31,268 nt of DNA from CBFDBT01 sp965603115 (GTDB lineage: Bacteria > Pseudomonadota > Alphaproteobacteria > Sphingomonadales > Kordiimonadaceae). Location of the stretch: assembly GCA_965603115.1 (NCBI GenBank), contig CBFDBT010000008.1:1-31268 (forward strand), written 5' to 3'. Of the stretch, positions 14,499-22,726 are shown piece by piece. The position numbers were made by a program, and so were the translations under genes. How positions within the stretch are numbered: position 1 is the first letter of the stretch; each line of letters starts with the position of its first letter. Under the pieces are notes generated by a model, which was not told the origin of the DNA, did no database searches, and saw nothing but the letters and a program-made list of their open reading frames with translations.

Positions 14499-15079
14499 TT
14501 CTGCCCACAAGGGTTTCCACTTTTACCACAACACCGCGCTGTGGCATTCTTAAATATCGTTAAGCTTAAGGTGCGAGCACCCCAATACTTTACAATGGGT
14601 TTTATAGGAGGCTGCGGTTCAATGCAAAAGATATAAACTATCTTCTGTTGCAAATGTTTTCCTTTTTATAAGAAAACAAAATTTATTTGAACTACTTATC
14701 CCCAACCATCCTTTTAATGAACCATACATGGCCCCACATCATTTTACTTTATTTATATGTGCGTCTCTGCGCAAGCATAAATGATATGTTATATTATTGC
14801 ACCTTTTTCATTTCATGACAAGTCATTCGTGAATCAGATGTTAGTTCGGCCTATCATCCAAAATTCTTCACCAATTCCAAGTAAAAAATTTGCTTTCTGG
14901 AATAATGATGAAATCAATTGGGTAATTTTTTGTGCTTTTGGGGTTGAATTTTGGAAATTATATACCAAGAAAATCCATATAACTGTTTGAAAAACATAAA
15001 ATATATGAAGTTGTATTTATTTACTGCATACCAAAGGTTAATAATAATAAAAATAGTATAACAATAGTTATAATTTTGA
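14499..15079. other. AT-rich intergenic region upstream of the TonB operon
   Basis: About 580 bases without a convincing gene. The right two thirds are strongly AT-rich compared with both sides. A 69-codon open frame at 14781-14990 has no ribosome site or family resemblance. A short palindrome GGTGC-GA-GCACC at 14570-14581 lies about 70 bases before the DUF3450 start and could be a regulator site. Nothing else is recognised. Confidence 0.5.
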
Positions 15080-15277
15080 TTAGTTACCTGCTTTTAAGAT
15101 GTGAAGAGCGGCCAAAACCCCTATCCAATGATTCTGCTCGCAGGTTTTACAGGCAGCAGCATAGCCTAAATGATTCTTAAGATTTTTAGCTAGGGCAAAA
15201 GAATTTTTTGAAATATCAATCACCTCACTGTCATGACCAGTGTTTTGGTTATATTGTTCGTTATTCATAACATTCAT
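15080..15277 (-). CDS. 65-aa hypothetical protein with a Cys pair
   Basis: The frame from the ATG at 15277 (or 15268, three codons later) encodes an acidic, polar N-terminal half and a C-terminal half predicted helical: ALAKNLKNHLGYAAACKTC followed by EQNHWIGVLAALHILKAGN. The CxxC pair next to hydrophobic helices looks like real protein sequence rather than a chance frame. There is no good ribosome site, no signal peptide and no neighbour that hints at a function. Upstream sequence (15278-15453) holds nothing else I can identify. Confidence 0.45.
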   Translation of the reverse strand: MNVMNNEQYNQNTGHDSEVIDISKNSFALAKNLKNHLGYAAACKTCEQNHWIGVLAALHILKAGN

Positions 15278-15453
15278 ACTAAATACTCACTATCGTCAAA
15301 GGTCCCCAAACACACTATGCAGCGCTTATACACAGTGTAGGGTCAAGAGTATGAAAGTCTGGTTAACAAATTAGTAAAATGAGTCTAAAAAAACTTTTAC
15401 TGCCCCTAAATTAGAGAAACCCTTGCCTTGATCCAAATTTATTAGAAAATTAA

Positions 15454-17304
15454 TTATCGAACTATGGAAACAGGCGCCACATCCAGTAAGGTAACCGGCA
15501 CTAAATCGCGCACGCTATTACAAATATAAAGGTTTGAAGCCCTTTTTAAATCGCCTTGCGTCAATTTTGCTTCTTTAGTTTGCTGTGGCCCGCCGAGAAT
15601 TGTCTGACGCATAATGCCGCCGAGCAGTCCGCTCTCTAAAGGTGGCGTTATAAGCACCCCGTCAATTTCAGCGAAGATGTTGCTGATAGCCCCTTGCGTT
15701 ACCTCATCCTTTTCATTGAGGAAGATAACATCTATCACACCATGCTTTTTAATGGCCTCACCCCTAACGCCGTTAAAGAGTTCCCGTTTTGATGTTTTAT
15801 GCTGCAATAACATGTCAGACGACAAAACCCGTGGTCCCGCAATGCAAATGGATGGGTGCTGCTGGGTGCTGCTGGCCACAATGGTTGAACTGGTAATATG
15901 CACAATACCGCTTCGCGAAAGTGTAAGGCGTATTCTTTGTGGCTCCGCTAGGCCTTCTACATGCTGGTGAAGTTTGTCACCTATTTCACCCAAATCAATA
16001 GGGCGATAAAAAGCTGCGGCACTCTTTGCCACGCGCTCAAGGTGTTGATCCAGTCGAACGAAACCATCAGCAGCCGTCCATTTGAAAGTCTCTATTAAAT
16101 CACAATTAGGGTTTAGCTCTGTTAGGAAACGCGCTTTAAGGGAACATTCATCATATTCTGCTTCCGCCCCACTATCAGCAACAATGCCACTACCAATGCC
16201 CATAGCCCCTACAGTCATATTGCCTTGCGGGTCAGGGCTTATGGTCGCGGTGCGGATAGGCACACTCAGGGTAAAATCTCCGCCAGGTGCAAAATAACCG
16301 ATAGCCCCGCAGTAAACGCCGCGAGGGCGGTCTTCCAGCTCTGCTATTATTTCCATCGCACGTATCTTGGGCGCCCCCGTGACCGACCCACAAGGAAAGA
16401 GCGCCGCTAAAATATCGCTGGGTTTTCTAGTAGGGCATAGTGTGGCCTCAATCGTTGAAGTCATTTGCAAAAGGGTTTGATATGTCTCTATTTCAAAAAG
16501 TGTCGGCACCTTAACGCTACCCGCCTCGGCAATGCGCGACAGGTCATTGCGCAGTAAATCCACAATCATCAGATTTTCAGCGCGGGATTTTTCATCTGCT
16601 AGCATGGCACCCGCTATTGCGTCGTCGGACTTTTTGTCCGCCCCCCTCGGCGCTGTGCCCTTCATCGGCCGCGCCGTTAGCTTGCCCTCTTTGCACTCTA
16701 TAAACAGTTCGGGAGATAGAGACAAAATATCGAGATCACCTGTTTTAATCAGGGCGCCAAAATGCACAGGCTGATGTTCTCGCAAGGCTGCATAAAGCGC
16801 CGTGGAGCTGCCCTCAACCGTAAAAGGCTGATCGAAAGTATGGTTGATCTGATAAACATCCCCCGCTTGAATATAGGCGTGGATGCGCTCAATCTTGTCA
16901 TTATAATCCTGAAAAGACGGCACATCATCGCTCGGCACTATGGTCATACCCTCAAGCGACGGAGTATTTAGTAACTGGTCTATATCGCCGCCAGATAGTT
17001 TACGAGGGTTGCGCGTTGCCATCATCCAAATAAGTGGCTCTGATGACTTAGGGGTGAGCACGGCGTCAAGCCGGCCTTCAAAGGCTGCGGCAACTTCATA
17101 AGCGATCCACCCGCCCACATAATAGCCCTCTTTCACCAAATCATCGATGCGTTCAAGCACGCTTGGCACCTCAGCGATGGTATGAGCAACAATGATATGC
17201 TCGCCAGCATCAAACAACAGGCTTTGCTGCCGGTCCGCTTGCGCGCTGCAATCATCGAGTAAAACAAAGGGCGTTGTTAGCTGTTTCATTGGCACCACAG
17301 TCAT
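15454..17304 (-). CDS. pabB: aminodeoxychorismate synthase component I fused to aminodeoxychorismate lyase (PabB-PabC)
   Basis: This fusion of about 616 aa would make p-aminobenzoate for folate. The N-terminal two thirds is a chorismate-binding (PabB) domain: YVGGWIAYEVAAAFEGR, QAGDVYQINHTFDQPF, LSPELFIECKEGKLTARPMK, RAENLMIVDLLRNDLSRI and PCGSVTGAPKIRAMEII. The C-terminal third (from about 400) is an aminotransferase class IV lyase domain: FKWTAADGFVRLDQHLERV, LLQHKTSKRELFNG (candidate PLP lysine), VTQGAISNIFAEI, TPPLESGLLGGIMRQTIL. Such PabB-PabC fusions are common in alphaproteobacteria. ATG at 17304 is chosen; an in-frame TTG at 17310 and ATG at 17289 are alternatives. The glutaminase PabA is not in the window. 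Confidence 0.92.
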   Translation of the reverse strand: MTVVPMKQLTTPFVLLDDCSAQADRQQSLLFDAGEHIIVAHTIAEVPSVLERIDDLVKEGYYVGGWIAYEVAAAFEGRLDAVLTPKSSEPLIWMMATRNPRKLSGGDIDQLLNTPSLEGMTIVPSDDVPSFQDYNDKIERIHAYIQAGDVYQINHTFDQPFTVEGSSTALYAALREHQPVHFGALIKTGDLDILSLSPELFIECKEGKLTARPMKGTAPRGADKKSDDAIAGAMLADEKSRAENLMIVDLLRNDLSRIAEAGSVKVPTLFEIETYQTLLQMTSTIEATLCPTRKPSDILAALFPCGSVTGAPKIRAMEIIAELEDRPRGVYCGAIGYFAPGGDFTLSVPIRTATISPDPQGNMTVGAMGIGSGIVADSGAEAEYDECSLKARFLTELNPNCDLIETFKWTAADGFVRLDQHLERVAKSAAAFYRPIDLGEIGDKLHQHVEGLAEPQRIRLTLSRSGIVHITSSTIVASSTQQHPSICIAGPRVLSSDMLLQHKTSKRELFNGVRGEAIKKHGVIDVIFLNEKDEVTQGAISNIFAEIDGVLITPPLESGLLGGIMRQTILGGPQQTKEAKLTQGDLKRASNLYICNSVRDLVPVTLLDVAPVSIVR

Positions 17305-17396
17305 ATTCAAAAAGGCTCACTCAAAAACAAAAGAAGAATGCGCCAACATAGCCTGCCAGCGCACTCTAAGTAGTATAGTCTAATCAGGCTTGATTG

Positions 17397-17792
17397 CTAT
17401 GCAAAAATAGTAACGAAACCCATAACGCTTGCAGTAAGCAGGGAAAGCCATGTTAGCAATGTTCCATAGTAGCGACCAAAGCTTGTGCCCGCCTTGGAGG
17501 CGAGGCCCCATGCGTGTAGTATCCGGCCAACGACCAGCCCAATAGATACGCCAAGAAGAATATAGTATTTAGCGCCCGCATTTTCCAAAAGGAAAAGTAA
17601 TATTAAAACGATAGGCACATATTCGATGAAGTTACACTGAACTCTGACCATGCGGTCGAGGACAGCTTGGTCAAAATCGACCTGCTTAATTTCCTTAATT
17701 CTGTGCTGCACTACATTATAGCATAGGCCAAGATATATCAGGCCAAGAATAGACGCCGTTAGCAAGCTTATTGGATATTCACTAGCAGTCAT
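17397..17792 (-). CDS. MAPEG-family membrane protein
   Basis: The start chosen is the ATG at 17792 (MTASEYPISLLTAS), with AGGGGA upstream, giving 131 aa. Four transmembrane helices are seen: about 6-24, 58-75, 80-98 and 108-129. Between helix 1 and 2 lies the MAPEG signature region MVRVQCNFIEYVPIVLILLF, with the Asn and Glu that in eukaryotic members line the glutathione site. Bacterial MAPEG proteins are small inner-membrane proteins, some with glutathione transferase or peroxidase activity; the activity here is unknown. It diverges from the SRPBCC gene with about 80 bases between, and follows pabB by a gap of about 90 bases. Confidence 0.85.
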   Translation of the reverse strand: MTASEYPISLLTASILGLIYLGLCYNVVQHRIKEIKQVDFDQAVLDRMVRVQCNFIEYVPIVLILLFLLENAGAKYYILLGVSIGLVVGRILHAWGLASKAGTSFGRYYGTLLTWLSLLTASVMGFVTIFA

Positions 17793-17875
17793 ATGAGTTC
17801 CCCTAAATTTTTGTTGTAATATCTTTGTCAATTGGTTCTATATTGTAATGCGCTTAAAGGTCAAGTTGGAGAGCT

Positions 17876-18442
17876 ATGTTTAAAGGTTGGGGTGCTTATC
17901 ATCTGTCACTGGTTGCTGTTTTTGCAGCTATTCTGCTTTTTGCGGGACTAAACGCCCTGTGGATGCGCACCAGTGGTGGCTATGACATAAAAGCCGAAGC
18001 AACCTTGCCATATGGCGCTGACCAGCTTTGGCAGTGGGTGATAGAAAATGACAAGCGCAGCAAATGGCAAGTTGGCATGTATGATCTGTCTAGCCTGCAC
18101 GGCGCACCAACCGAAACAGACAGCGCGCGCATGCTATTTTTTATAACTGGTGAAAAAAAATGGAATGGCGTCGAGGTTACGCTGGAGTCTACAAAACCAT
18201 CCAAATGGGTCGCGCGCCAAGAAATGCCTAAAGCCATACGTCTATATAGTGTCACTCTTGGTGCCATATCACGCTGCCAAACCATCGTACACCTTCGTGA
18301 GCAAAGTGACCTTTTTGATTTCAGGGAACGCTTCTGGCTATTCTGGAATAAAAGCGAGCACCAAGAGCGGCTAAACTATTCCCTGCGCCAGCTTAAAACA
18401 TGGATGGGCCACAAGGGGGAAGTGTGTGAGAGCGGATTATAA
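17876..18442 (+). CDS. membrane-anchored SRPBCC/START-like protein
   Basis: This 188-aa protein starts at an ATG with GGAGAG directly upstream. One N-terminal transmembrane helix (about 9-29, LSLVAVFAAILLFAGLNALW) is followed by a domain that begins with a strand and then LPYGADQLWQWVIENDKRSKWQVGM, the usual opening of polyketide-cyclase/SRPBCC folds that bind hydrophobic ligands in a deep pocket. Strands follow (VEVTLESTKPSKWVARQE), and a long C-terminal helix (ERLNYSLRQLKTWM) closes the fold. The ligand is unknown. The stop overlaps the convergent neighbour by six bases. Confidence 0.7.
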   Translation: MFKGWGAYHLSLVAVFAAILLFAGLNALWMRTSGGYDIKAEATLPYGADQLWQWVIENDKRSKWQVGMYDLSSLHGAPTETDSARMLFFITGEKKWNGVEVTLESTKPSKWVARQEMPKAIRLYSVTLGAISRCQTIVHLREQSDLFDFRERFWLFWNKSEHQERLNYSLRQLKTWMGHKGEVCESGL

Positions 18443-18775
18443 GTTCAGATAATCTTGCCAGTCTTTATTAGGGTCATAATATTTTGCCTTAAAGACGTCC
18501 CATCCTATTATCTTCGACATAACAGCCTCACAGAGCTCATTAACGTTGGGGCCATTAAGGTTGTCTATATCAAGGCAATGAGAGTGCGCTAGAAAAGCTA
18601 AATCAAAATGTGTGGGCTTGTGTGGAGGGTTGCTATAGACAAAGAGTTGCCGCTCTGGGAACTTTGCTTTTATCTCGTCCTTCGAGCGGGCGTATATAAA
18701 ATAATGTAACCCTCCCATCCCATAATCATATATGGCATAGTAAAATTTCTTGTCGCCTGATTTCATTTTATCCAT
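18437..18775 (-). CDS. uncharacterised 112-aa protein
   Basis: The ATG at 18775 (or 18766) opens a cytoplasmic protein with KKFYYAIYDYGMGGLHYFIYARSKDEIKAKFPE at the N-terminus, then PERQLFVYSNPPHK and a C-terminal region ending YYDPNKDWQDYLNL. It has no signal or transmembrane segment. I do not recognise a domain. The Tyr/Phe-rich strands suggest a small alpha-beta fold. No ribosome site is evident. It is convergent with the SRPBCC gene and stands alone. Confidence 0.6.
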   Translation of the reverse strand: MDKMKSGDKKFYYAIYDYGMGGLHYFIYARSKDEIKAKFPERQLFVYSNPPHKPTHFDLAFLAHSHCLDIDNLNGPNVNELCEAVMSKIIGWDVFKAKYYDPNKDWQDYLNL

Positions 18776-18926
18776 TTAGACCAAACCATTTCATTCGAAT
18801 TCAGGGGACAGTATATAATTAACTGACTATCCTCTTTATTTTTACAACCTATGTAACATATTCTGCTATCGGGTGACTAGTAATTCTAAACTATGAGCCG
18901 ATTAATAGGCTTATTCGGCTCATCCT

Positions 18927-19062
18927 CGTCATTCCCGCGAAGGCGGGAATCCAGTACCAGAAAGAATAAAGCCCTCGCTAAAGCGAGGCCATTTTGTTTA
19001 ATTCTGGATCCCGTGTCGTAACCTGCCCTTCGCCATGCTCAGGACAGAGCACGGGATGACGG
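18927..19062. repeat. palindromic intergenic repeat of about 136 bp
   Basis: Outer arms CGTCATTCCCG (18927) and CGGGATGACG (ending 19061) are inverted copies. The left half forms ATTCCCGC-GAAG-GCGGGAAT; an internal hairpin CCTCGC-TAAA-GCGAGG lies at 18973-18988; the right half runs CTGGATCCCGTG ... CACGGGATGACG. The motif CGTCATTCCCGCGAAGGCGG is a widespread dispersed repeat in proteobacteria (known in general, copy number here not tested). It could be a non-autonomous element or an mRNA structure. Confidence 0.75.
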
Positions 19063-19196
19063 TGGTGTGGGGAGATCAATAAACTAGCTTGCGACTAGCA
19101 AGCGTACCGACCAAGCGGGAGGCCGAGCTTATGCGAGGAAAGCCTAAGAAACGGATGTTTCGCCGGCGACTGAGGCCAAACCCCAAAAAACCTAAC

Positions 19197-19224
19197 AAAA
19201 AAGCCCAGTCCGAAGACTGAGCTT
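19197..19224 (-). terminator. terminator of tRNA-Leu
   Basis: On the minus strand AAGCTCAGTC and GACTGGGCTT pair (one G-T) around a TTCG tetraloop and are followed by a T-rich tract (19200-19194). It starts six bases after the encoded CCA of the tRNA, so it ends the tRNA transcript. Confidence 0.92.
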
Positions 19225-19229
19225 TTTGA

Positions 19230-19315
19230 TGGTACCCACGGCCGGAATCGAACCGGCACTCCCATAAGGAATTGGATTTTGAATCCAACGCGTCTACCAA
19301 TTCCGCCACGTGGGC
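19230..19315 (-). tRNA. tRNA-Leu (anticodon CAA)
   Basis: The 86-base gene on the minus strand starts GCCCACGTGGCGGAATTGGT, with acceptor arm GCCCACG pairing with CGTGGGT. The anticodon stem TTGGA/TCCAA holds loop TTCAAAA, anticodon CAA, reading UUG. A class II variable arm (TTCCTTATGGGA region) and a T-arm GCCGGTTCGATTCCGGC are present. CCA is encoded. The structure is complete. Confidence 0.97.
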
Positions 19316-19436
19316 ACACGGTGAATTGGTGCGCCGCATCATAGGCAGAAAATCCCCCACGTCAATAGCCATTGCGCAGGATAATTTTGACTGCTAGAAA
19401 CACTGTCATAACTGTTTGACAGCAAGGCAAATATTA

Positions 19437-20015
19437 ATGAAAAAACTCTATGACTGGACGATGAAAAAGGCCGTACACCCGCAAGCCGAGCGCTGGCTGG
19501 CGGGGCTTTCTTTTCTAGAAAGTTCTGTTTTTCCCGTGCCCACCGATATTATGCTGATGCCGATGATCCTCGCTGATCGTGCCAAGGCATGGCGCTACGG
19601 CATCATCACCACGCTCGCATCGGTCTTTGGCGCAGTGTTTGGCTATATAATCGGGGCTTTCCTGTTTGAAAGCATAGGTCAAAGCATTGTCGACTTTTAT
19701 GGCTACCAAGCCCAGTTTGAGGCTTTTCAAAGCTATTATATTGAATATGGCATTCTAATTGTGCTGATCGGGGGACTCACGCCCATACCTTTTAAGGTTA
19801 TCACCATCGCCAGCGGTGTCATCGCAATGAATCCACTGGTTTTCTTCCTCGCCTGTATTCCAGCGCGTGCAATACGCTTTATGCTAGAAGCTGCACTCCT
19901 TTGGAAATACGGCGAACCTATAAAAGACTTTATCGAACGTCGCTTGCAATGGGTAATGGTCGCCTTTGTCATAGTGGTCGCCAGCGGCTTTATCGCGCTG
20001 AAATTTTTGAGGTAA
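19437..20015 (+). CDS. YqaA/DedA-like inner-membrane protein
   Basis: ATG at 19437 (AAGG upstream) gives 192 aa; the TTG at 19416 would only add a tail. The protein has a short N-terminal re-entrant motif (FLESSVFPVPTDIMLMPM), several transmembrane helices, and the conserved Gly/Pro pieces GAVFGYIIGAFLFESIG and GGLTPIPFKVITIASGV typical of the VTT/DedA family, YqaA branch. DedA proteins are linked to membrane homeostasis and undecaprenyl phosphate or phospholipid translocation; the substrate of YqaA is not known. It is the first gene of a run with dsbB and coq7 (spacing four bases). Confidence 0.88.
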   Translation: MKKLYDWTMKKAVHPQAERWLAGLSFLESSVFPVPTDIMLMPMILADRAKAWRYGIITTLASVFGAVFGYIIGAFLFESIGQSIVDFYGYQAQFEAFQSYYIEYGILIVLIGGLTPIPFKVITIASGVIAMNPLVFFLACIPARAIRFMLEAALLWKYGEPIKDFIERRLQWVMVAFVIVVASGFIALKFLR

Positions 20016-20019
20016 TGCA

Positions 20020-20520
20020 ATGATAGATATACTTTTAAAATCTGCTCTTGCCCGCCCATCGCTTTTTATCGCGCTGGCGTCGGCTATCCTGCTCGCCATT
20101 GCTTATGGCTTTGAACATAATGGCTATGCGCCCTGCGAGCTTTGCTGGTATCAGCGCTATCCCTATATGGCAATTGTGGCCCTAATGATGGTCGCCATGG
20201 CTTTAAGAGAGCAAAATTCAAAGCTTTTGCTGGTATTGGTGACCTTGCTGGCCCTAACCGACGCGGGCATAGCAGGCTTTCATGTCGGTGTTGAATATAA
20301 GTGGTGGGAAGGCCTGTCGACCTGTGGCGGTGCTTTTGACCTTGGCAACATCGAACTTACCATGGATAGCCTTTATTCTAGCGCGCAAAAAGTGGTGCGC
20401 TGCGACGAGCCTGCTTGGACCCTTGGCAATATATCCATGGCGGGCTATAATATGCTTGCAGCCCTAAGTCTCGGGCTTTTTGGTCTATACGCATTAAGCC
20501 AAGGAAAGGCAAAAAAGTGA
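20020..20520 (+). CDS. dsbB: disulfide bond formation protein B
   Basis: The 166-aa protein has four transmembrane helices (about 13-30, 46-62, 69-87 and 143-159). The first periplasmic loop has the CELC pair (C39, C42), which hands electrons to ubiquinone, and the second loop carries the pair C102 and C128 that reoxidises DsbA. Both pairs are where DsbB needs them. DsbA is not in the window. The ATG follows yqaA by four bases, and the stop overlaps the coq7 start (GTGA). Linkage with a ubiquinone-synthesis gene fits the quinone dependence of DsbB. Confidence 0.92.
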   Translation: MIDILLKSALARPSLFIALASAILLAIAYGFEHNGYAPCELCWYQRYPYMAIVALMMVAMALREQNSKLLLVLVTLLALTDAGIAGFHVGVEYKWWEGLSTCGGAFDLGNIELTMDSLYSSAQKVVRCDEPAWTLGNISMAGYNMLAALSLGLFGLYALSQGKAKK

Positions 20521-21113
20521 GCAAAGTGGACGATGGTATCCAGCCTAAAGTAAGTGAACATGTTACGCCGCCCAAGCCGCTTCCCGGTGACATGCCGGAC
20601 AGTGATGTCAAGCGCATGATCCGCGTTGACCACGCGGGCGAATATGGTGCCGTTCGCATTTACGCCGGACAAAGAGCAATCTTTGGCGAAAACCACAAGT
20701 TTAGCTCGATGATCAAACATATGGCCGAACAAGAAGATGTGCACCTGGAGCGATTCAACAAACTTATCCATGAACGCAAAGTGCGCCCCACGCTCTTGTC
20801 GCCCTTTTGGCATGTAGCCGGTTTTGCTCTTGGCGCGGGCACAGCTTTAATGGGCGAAAAGGCGGCGATGGCCTGCACGCAAGCGGTGGAAGAAGTGATT
20901 GAAGATCATTATCAAGAGCAGCTCGACGCACTGGAAGCTGCGGGCGCAGAACCAGAACTATGTGAGACAATCAAGATCTTTCAGGCCGAAGAAGTTGAGC
21001 ATAAAGAAATTGCAAAAGAGCACGGCGCTGAAGAGGCGCTCGGCTATCCATTACTTTCATCTGCGATAAAAACAGGCTGCAAAGCCGCTATCTGGCTCGC
21101 CAAACGGGTTTAA
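20517..21113 (+). CDS. coq7: demethoxyubiquinone hydroxylase Coq7
   Basis: Coq7 performs the C6 hydroxylation of demethoxyubiquinol in ubiquinone synthesis. The 198-aa protein has the di-iron four-helix pattern: E42 (HAGEYGAVRIYAGQ), E73-x-x-H76 (EQEDVHLERF), the Glu cluster 125-129 (AVEEVIEDHYQEQL) and E159-x-x-H162 (EEVEHKE). The hydrophobic segment LLSPFWHVAGFALGAGTALMG (about 93-113) binds the membrane. The start is a GTG overlapping the dsbB stop by four bases. An N-terminal tail of about 28 residues precedes the catalytic core. Confidence 0.93.
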   Translation: MSKVDDGIQPKVSEHVTPPKPLPGDMPDSDVKRMIRVDHAGEYGAVRIYAGQRAIFGENHKFSSMIKHMAEQEDVHLERFNKLIHERKVRPTLLSPFWHVAGFALGAGTALMGEKAAMACTQAVEEVIEDHYQEQLDALEAAGAEPELCETIKIFQAEEVEHKEIAKEHGAEEALGYPLLSSAIKTGCKAAIWLAKRV

Positions 21114-21130
21114 TTTCAAAAGGATTAATT

Positions 21131-22027
21131 ATGAAAATTTCTAATAGCTTTAAAATCGGCCTGATGGCTGCATCCTTGACACTGGCTGTTCCAGCGCATG
21201 CACAAGATGAAGTTGAGATCAAAACCCAAAAGCTAAGCGACACAATCTCTGTGCTTTTTGGCAAGGGCGGTAATATTGGTGTCTCTGCCGGGGCGGATGG
21301 TGTCTTTATCATCGACGATCAATATGCGCCTATGTCGGATAAAATCCGCGCGGCGGTCTCTGGTCTTAGCGACAAACCGATAAATTATGTCATCAATACC
21401 CACTGGCACGGTGACCATACGGGCGGCAATGAAAGTTTTGGGACAAGCGGCTCGGTGATTATAGCGCATGACAATATTCGAAAGCGTCTTGTCGCTGGCA
21501 AGACTGCCACCGGTAAAGGTAAAGATGTTCCGCCTGCACCAAAGGCTGCCCTTCCTGTCATCACCTTTAACGACAGCCTGTCGCTGCATTTAAACGGTGA
21601 AGAAGCACGCATTTTTCATGTCAAATCAGCCCATACCGACGGGGATGGCATTATCTGGTTTAAAAGCAGCAATATCATCCATATGGGAGATACATTCTTC
21701 TTTGGAATGTTCCCTTTCATAGACCATGGATCGGGCGGCAGCTTAAAAGGCACAGTGGCCGCGGCAGATATGGTGCTGGGCATGGTCGACGAAAATACCC
21801 AAATTATTCCGGGTCACGGCCCTGTCACCGACAAAGCAGGTCTTTCATCTTATAAAGATATGCTGGTTAGTGCCTTTGGTAAAATATCTGCATTAAAAGA
21901 AAGCGGTATGAGCCTAGAGGATGTGATAGCTGCCAACCCCACATCTGACTTTAAAGAAAAATGGGACACATGGGGTGATGGCTGGAAAACTCGATTTGTC
22001 ACCGCACTTTATAATGAGGCCGAATAA
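21131..22027 (+). CDS. periplasmic metallo-beta-lactamase-fold hydrolase
   Basis: The 298-aa protein has a signal peptide (cleavage at AHA-Q, residue 24) and an MBL fold with all metal ligands: H91, H93, D95 and H96 in THWHGDHTGGN, H168 in VKSAHTDGDG, D187 in HMGDTFF and H229 in IIPGHGPV. It is not a recognisable beta-lactamase class: the sequence resembles the broad MBL-fold metallo-hydrolase group (including cyclase-like and SoxH-like enzymes). Substrate unknown. ATG at 21131 with AAGGA seven bases upstream. It is 17 bases after coq7 and may be in the same transcript. Confidence 0.88.
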   Translation: MKISNSFKIGLMAASLTLAVPAHAQDEVEIKTQKLSDTISVLFGKGGNIGVSAGADGVFIIDDQYAPMSDKIRAAVSGLSDKPINYVINTHWHGDHTGGNESFGTSGSVIIAHDNIRKRLVAGKTATGKGKDVPPAPKAALPVITFNDSLSLHLNGEEARIFHVKSAHTDGDGIIWFKSSNIIHMGDTFFFGMFPFIDHGSGGSLKGTVAAADMVLGMVDENTQIIPGHGPVTDKAGLSSYKDMLVSAFGKISALKESGMSLEDVIAANPTSDFKEKWDTWGDGWKTRFVTALYNEAE

Positions 22028-22031
22028 AGCG

Positions 22032-22604
22032 TTAGACCTCACGCTCTAGCTCAACATCCCAGTAAAGATAATCCATCCAGCTATCATGAAAATAGTTGGG
22101 TGGAAAACTTTGACCCTTTTTCTGCAAATCGTGCGACGTGGGTCGATAAGGATATGTCCGCGGATACATATGCGCGCCTTCAGGGGTTTTACCGCCCTTT
22201 CGTTTATTACAACTCGTGCAAGCCGTGGTGATATTATCCCACGACGTTCCCCCGCCCAAACAGCGCGGAATTAAATGGTCAAAAGTCAGCTCGTTTTTTG
22301 AGCCGCAATATTGGCAGGAAAAACTATCCCGCAAAAAAAGATTAAACCGCGTAAAGGCTGGATAGGCGACAGGTTTTATATAATTTTTCAGTGCAATAAC
22401 GCTGGGTAATTTCATCTCGAAAGATGGCGAATGCACCACCTTGTCATATTGAGAAACGATGGTGACCCGCTCTAAAAAAACCGCCTTTAAAGCGGTCTGC
22501 CAGTGCCATAACGATAGGGGGAAATAACTTAATGGGCGAAAATCAGCATTAAGCACCAATGCTGGGTTGGTCTCGACATTCGGTCTTGCAAACGAAACGG
22601 ACAT
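22032..22604 (-). CDS. HNH endonuclease family protein
   Basis: The 190-aa protein has an N-terminal domain (about 15-85, ALVLNADFRPLSYFPLSLWHWQTALK) found in chromosomal HNH proteins of many alphaproteobacteria. The HNH/zinc domain follows: CQYC (97-100), TFDHLIPRCLGG (D109-H110), WDNITTACTSCN (C129, C132) and N133 with KRKGGKTPEGA. A stand-alone housekeeping-type HNH protein is likely; its biological role is not established. ATG at 22604 is preceded by GGGAGAGG. It is convergent with the MBL gene, with four bases between the stops. Confidence 0.9.
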   Translation of the reverse strand: MSVSFARPNVETNPALVLNADFRPLSYFPLSLWHWQTALKAVFLERVTIVSQYDKVVHSPSFEMKLPSVIALKNYIKPVAYPAFTRFNLFLRDSFSCQYCGSKNELTFDHLIPRCLGGGTSWDNITTACTSCNKRKGGKTPEGAHMYPRTYPYRPTSHDLQKKGQSFPPNYFHDSWMDYLYWDVELEREV

Positions 22605-22726
22605 GGCCTCTCCCTAGTTAATTATCAATATACAGTAGCTATGCTTTAATTCAACGGCTTATTTTGTGTGTCTTTTCCCATGAGCTAAGGCTAGATTTTA
22701 AATCAACATGCGGGTAAAAGACTATC

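Noticed and set aside
14781..14990. 69-codon plus-strand open frame in the AT-rich gap
   Set aside because: No ribosome site, no signal or domain pattern, and base composition of the surrounding non-coding DNA.
19076..19372. Two overlapping minus-strand open frames of 98 and 74 codons
   Set aside because: They are translations of the tRNA-Leu gene and its terminator region (the AELVDALDSKS-like string is a well-known artefact of reading tRNA-Leu), not genes.
21131..22027. Possible antibiotic-resistance beta-lactamase
   Set aside because: The metal ligands are generic to the MBL fold and the sequence does not fit class B lactamases; a broad-function hydrolase is the safer call.
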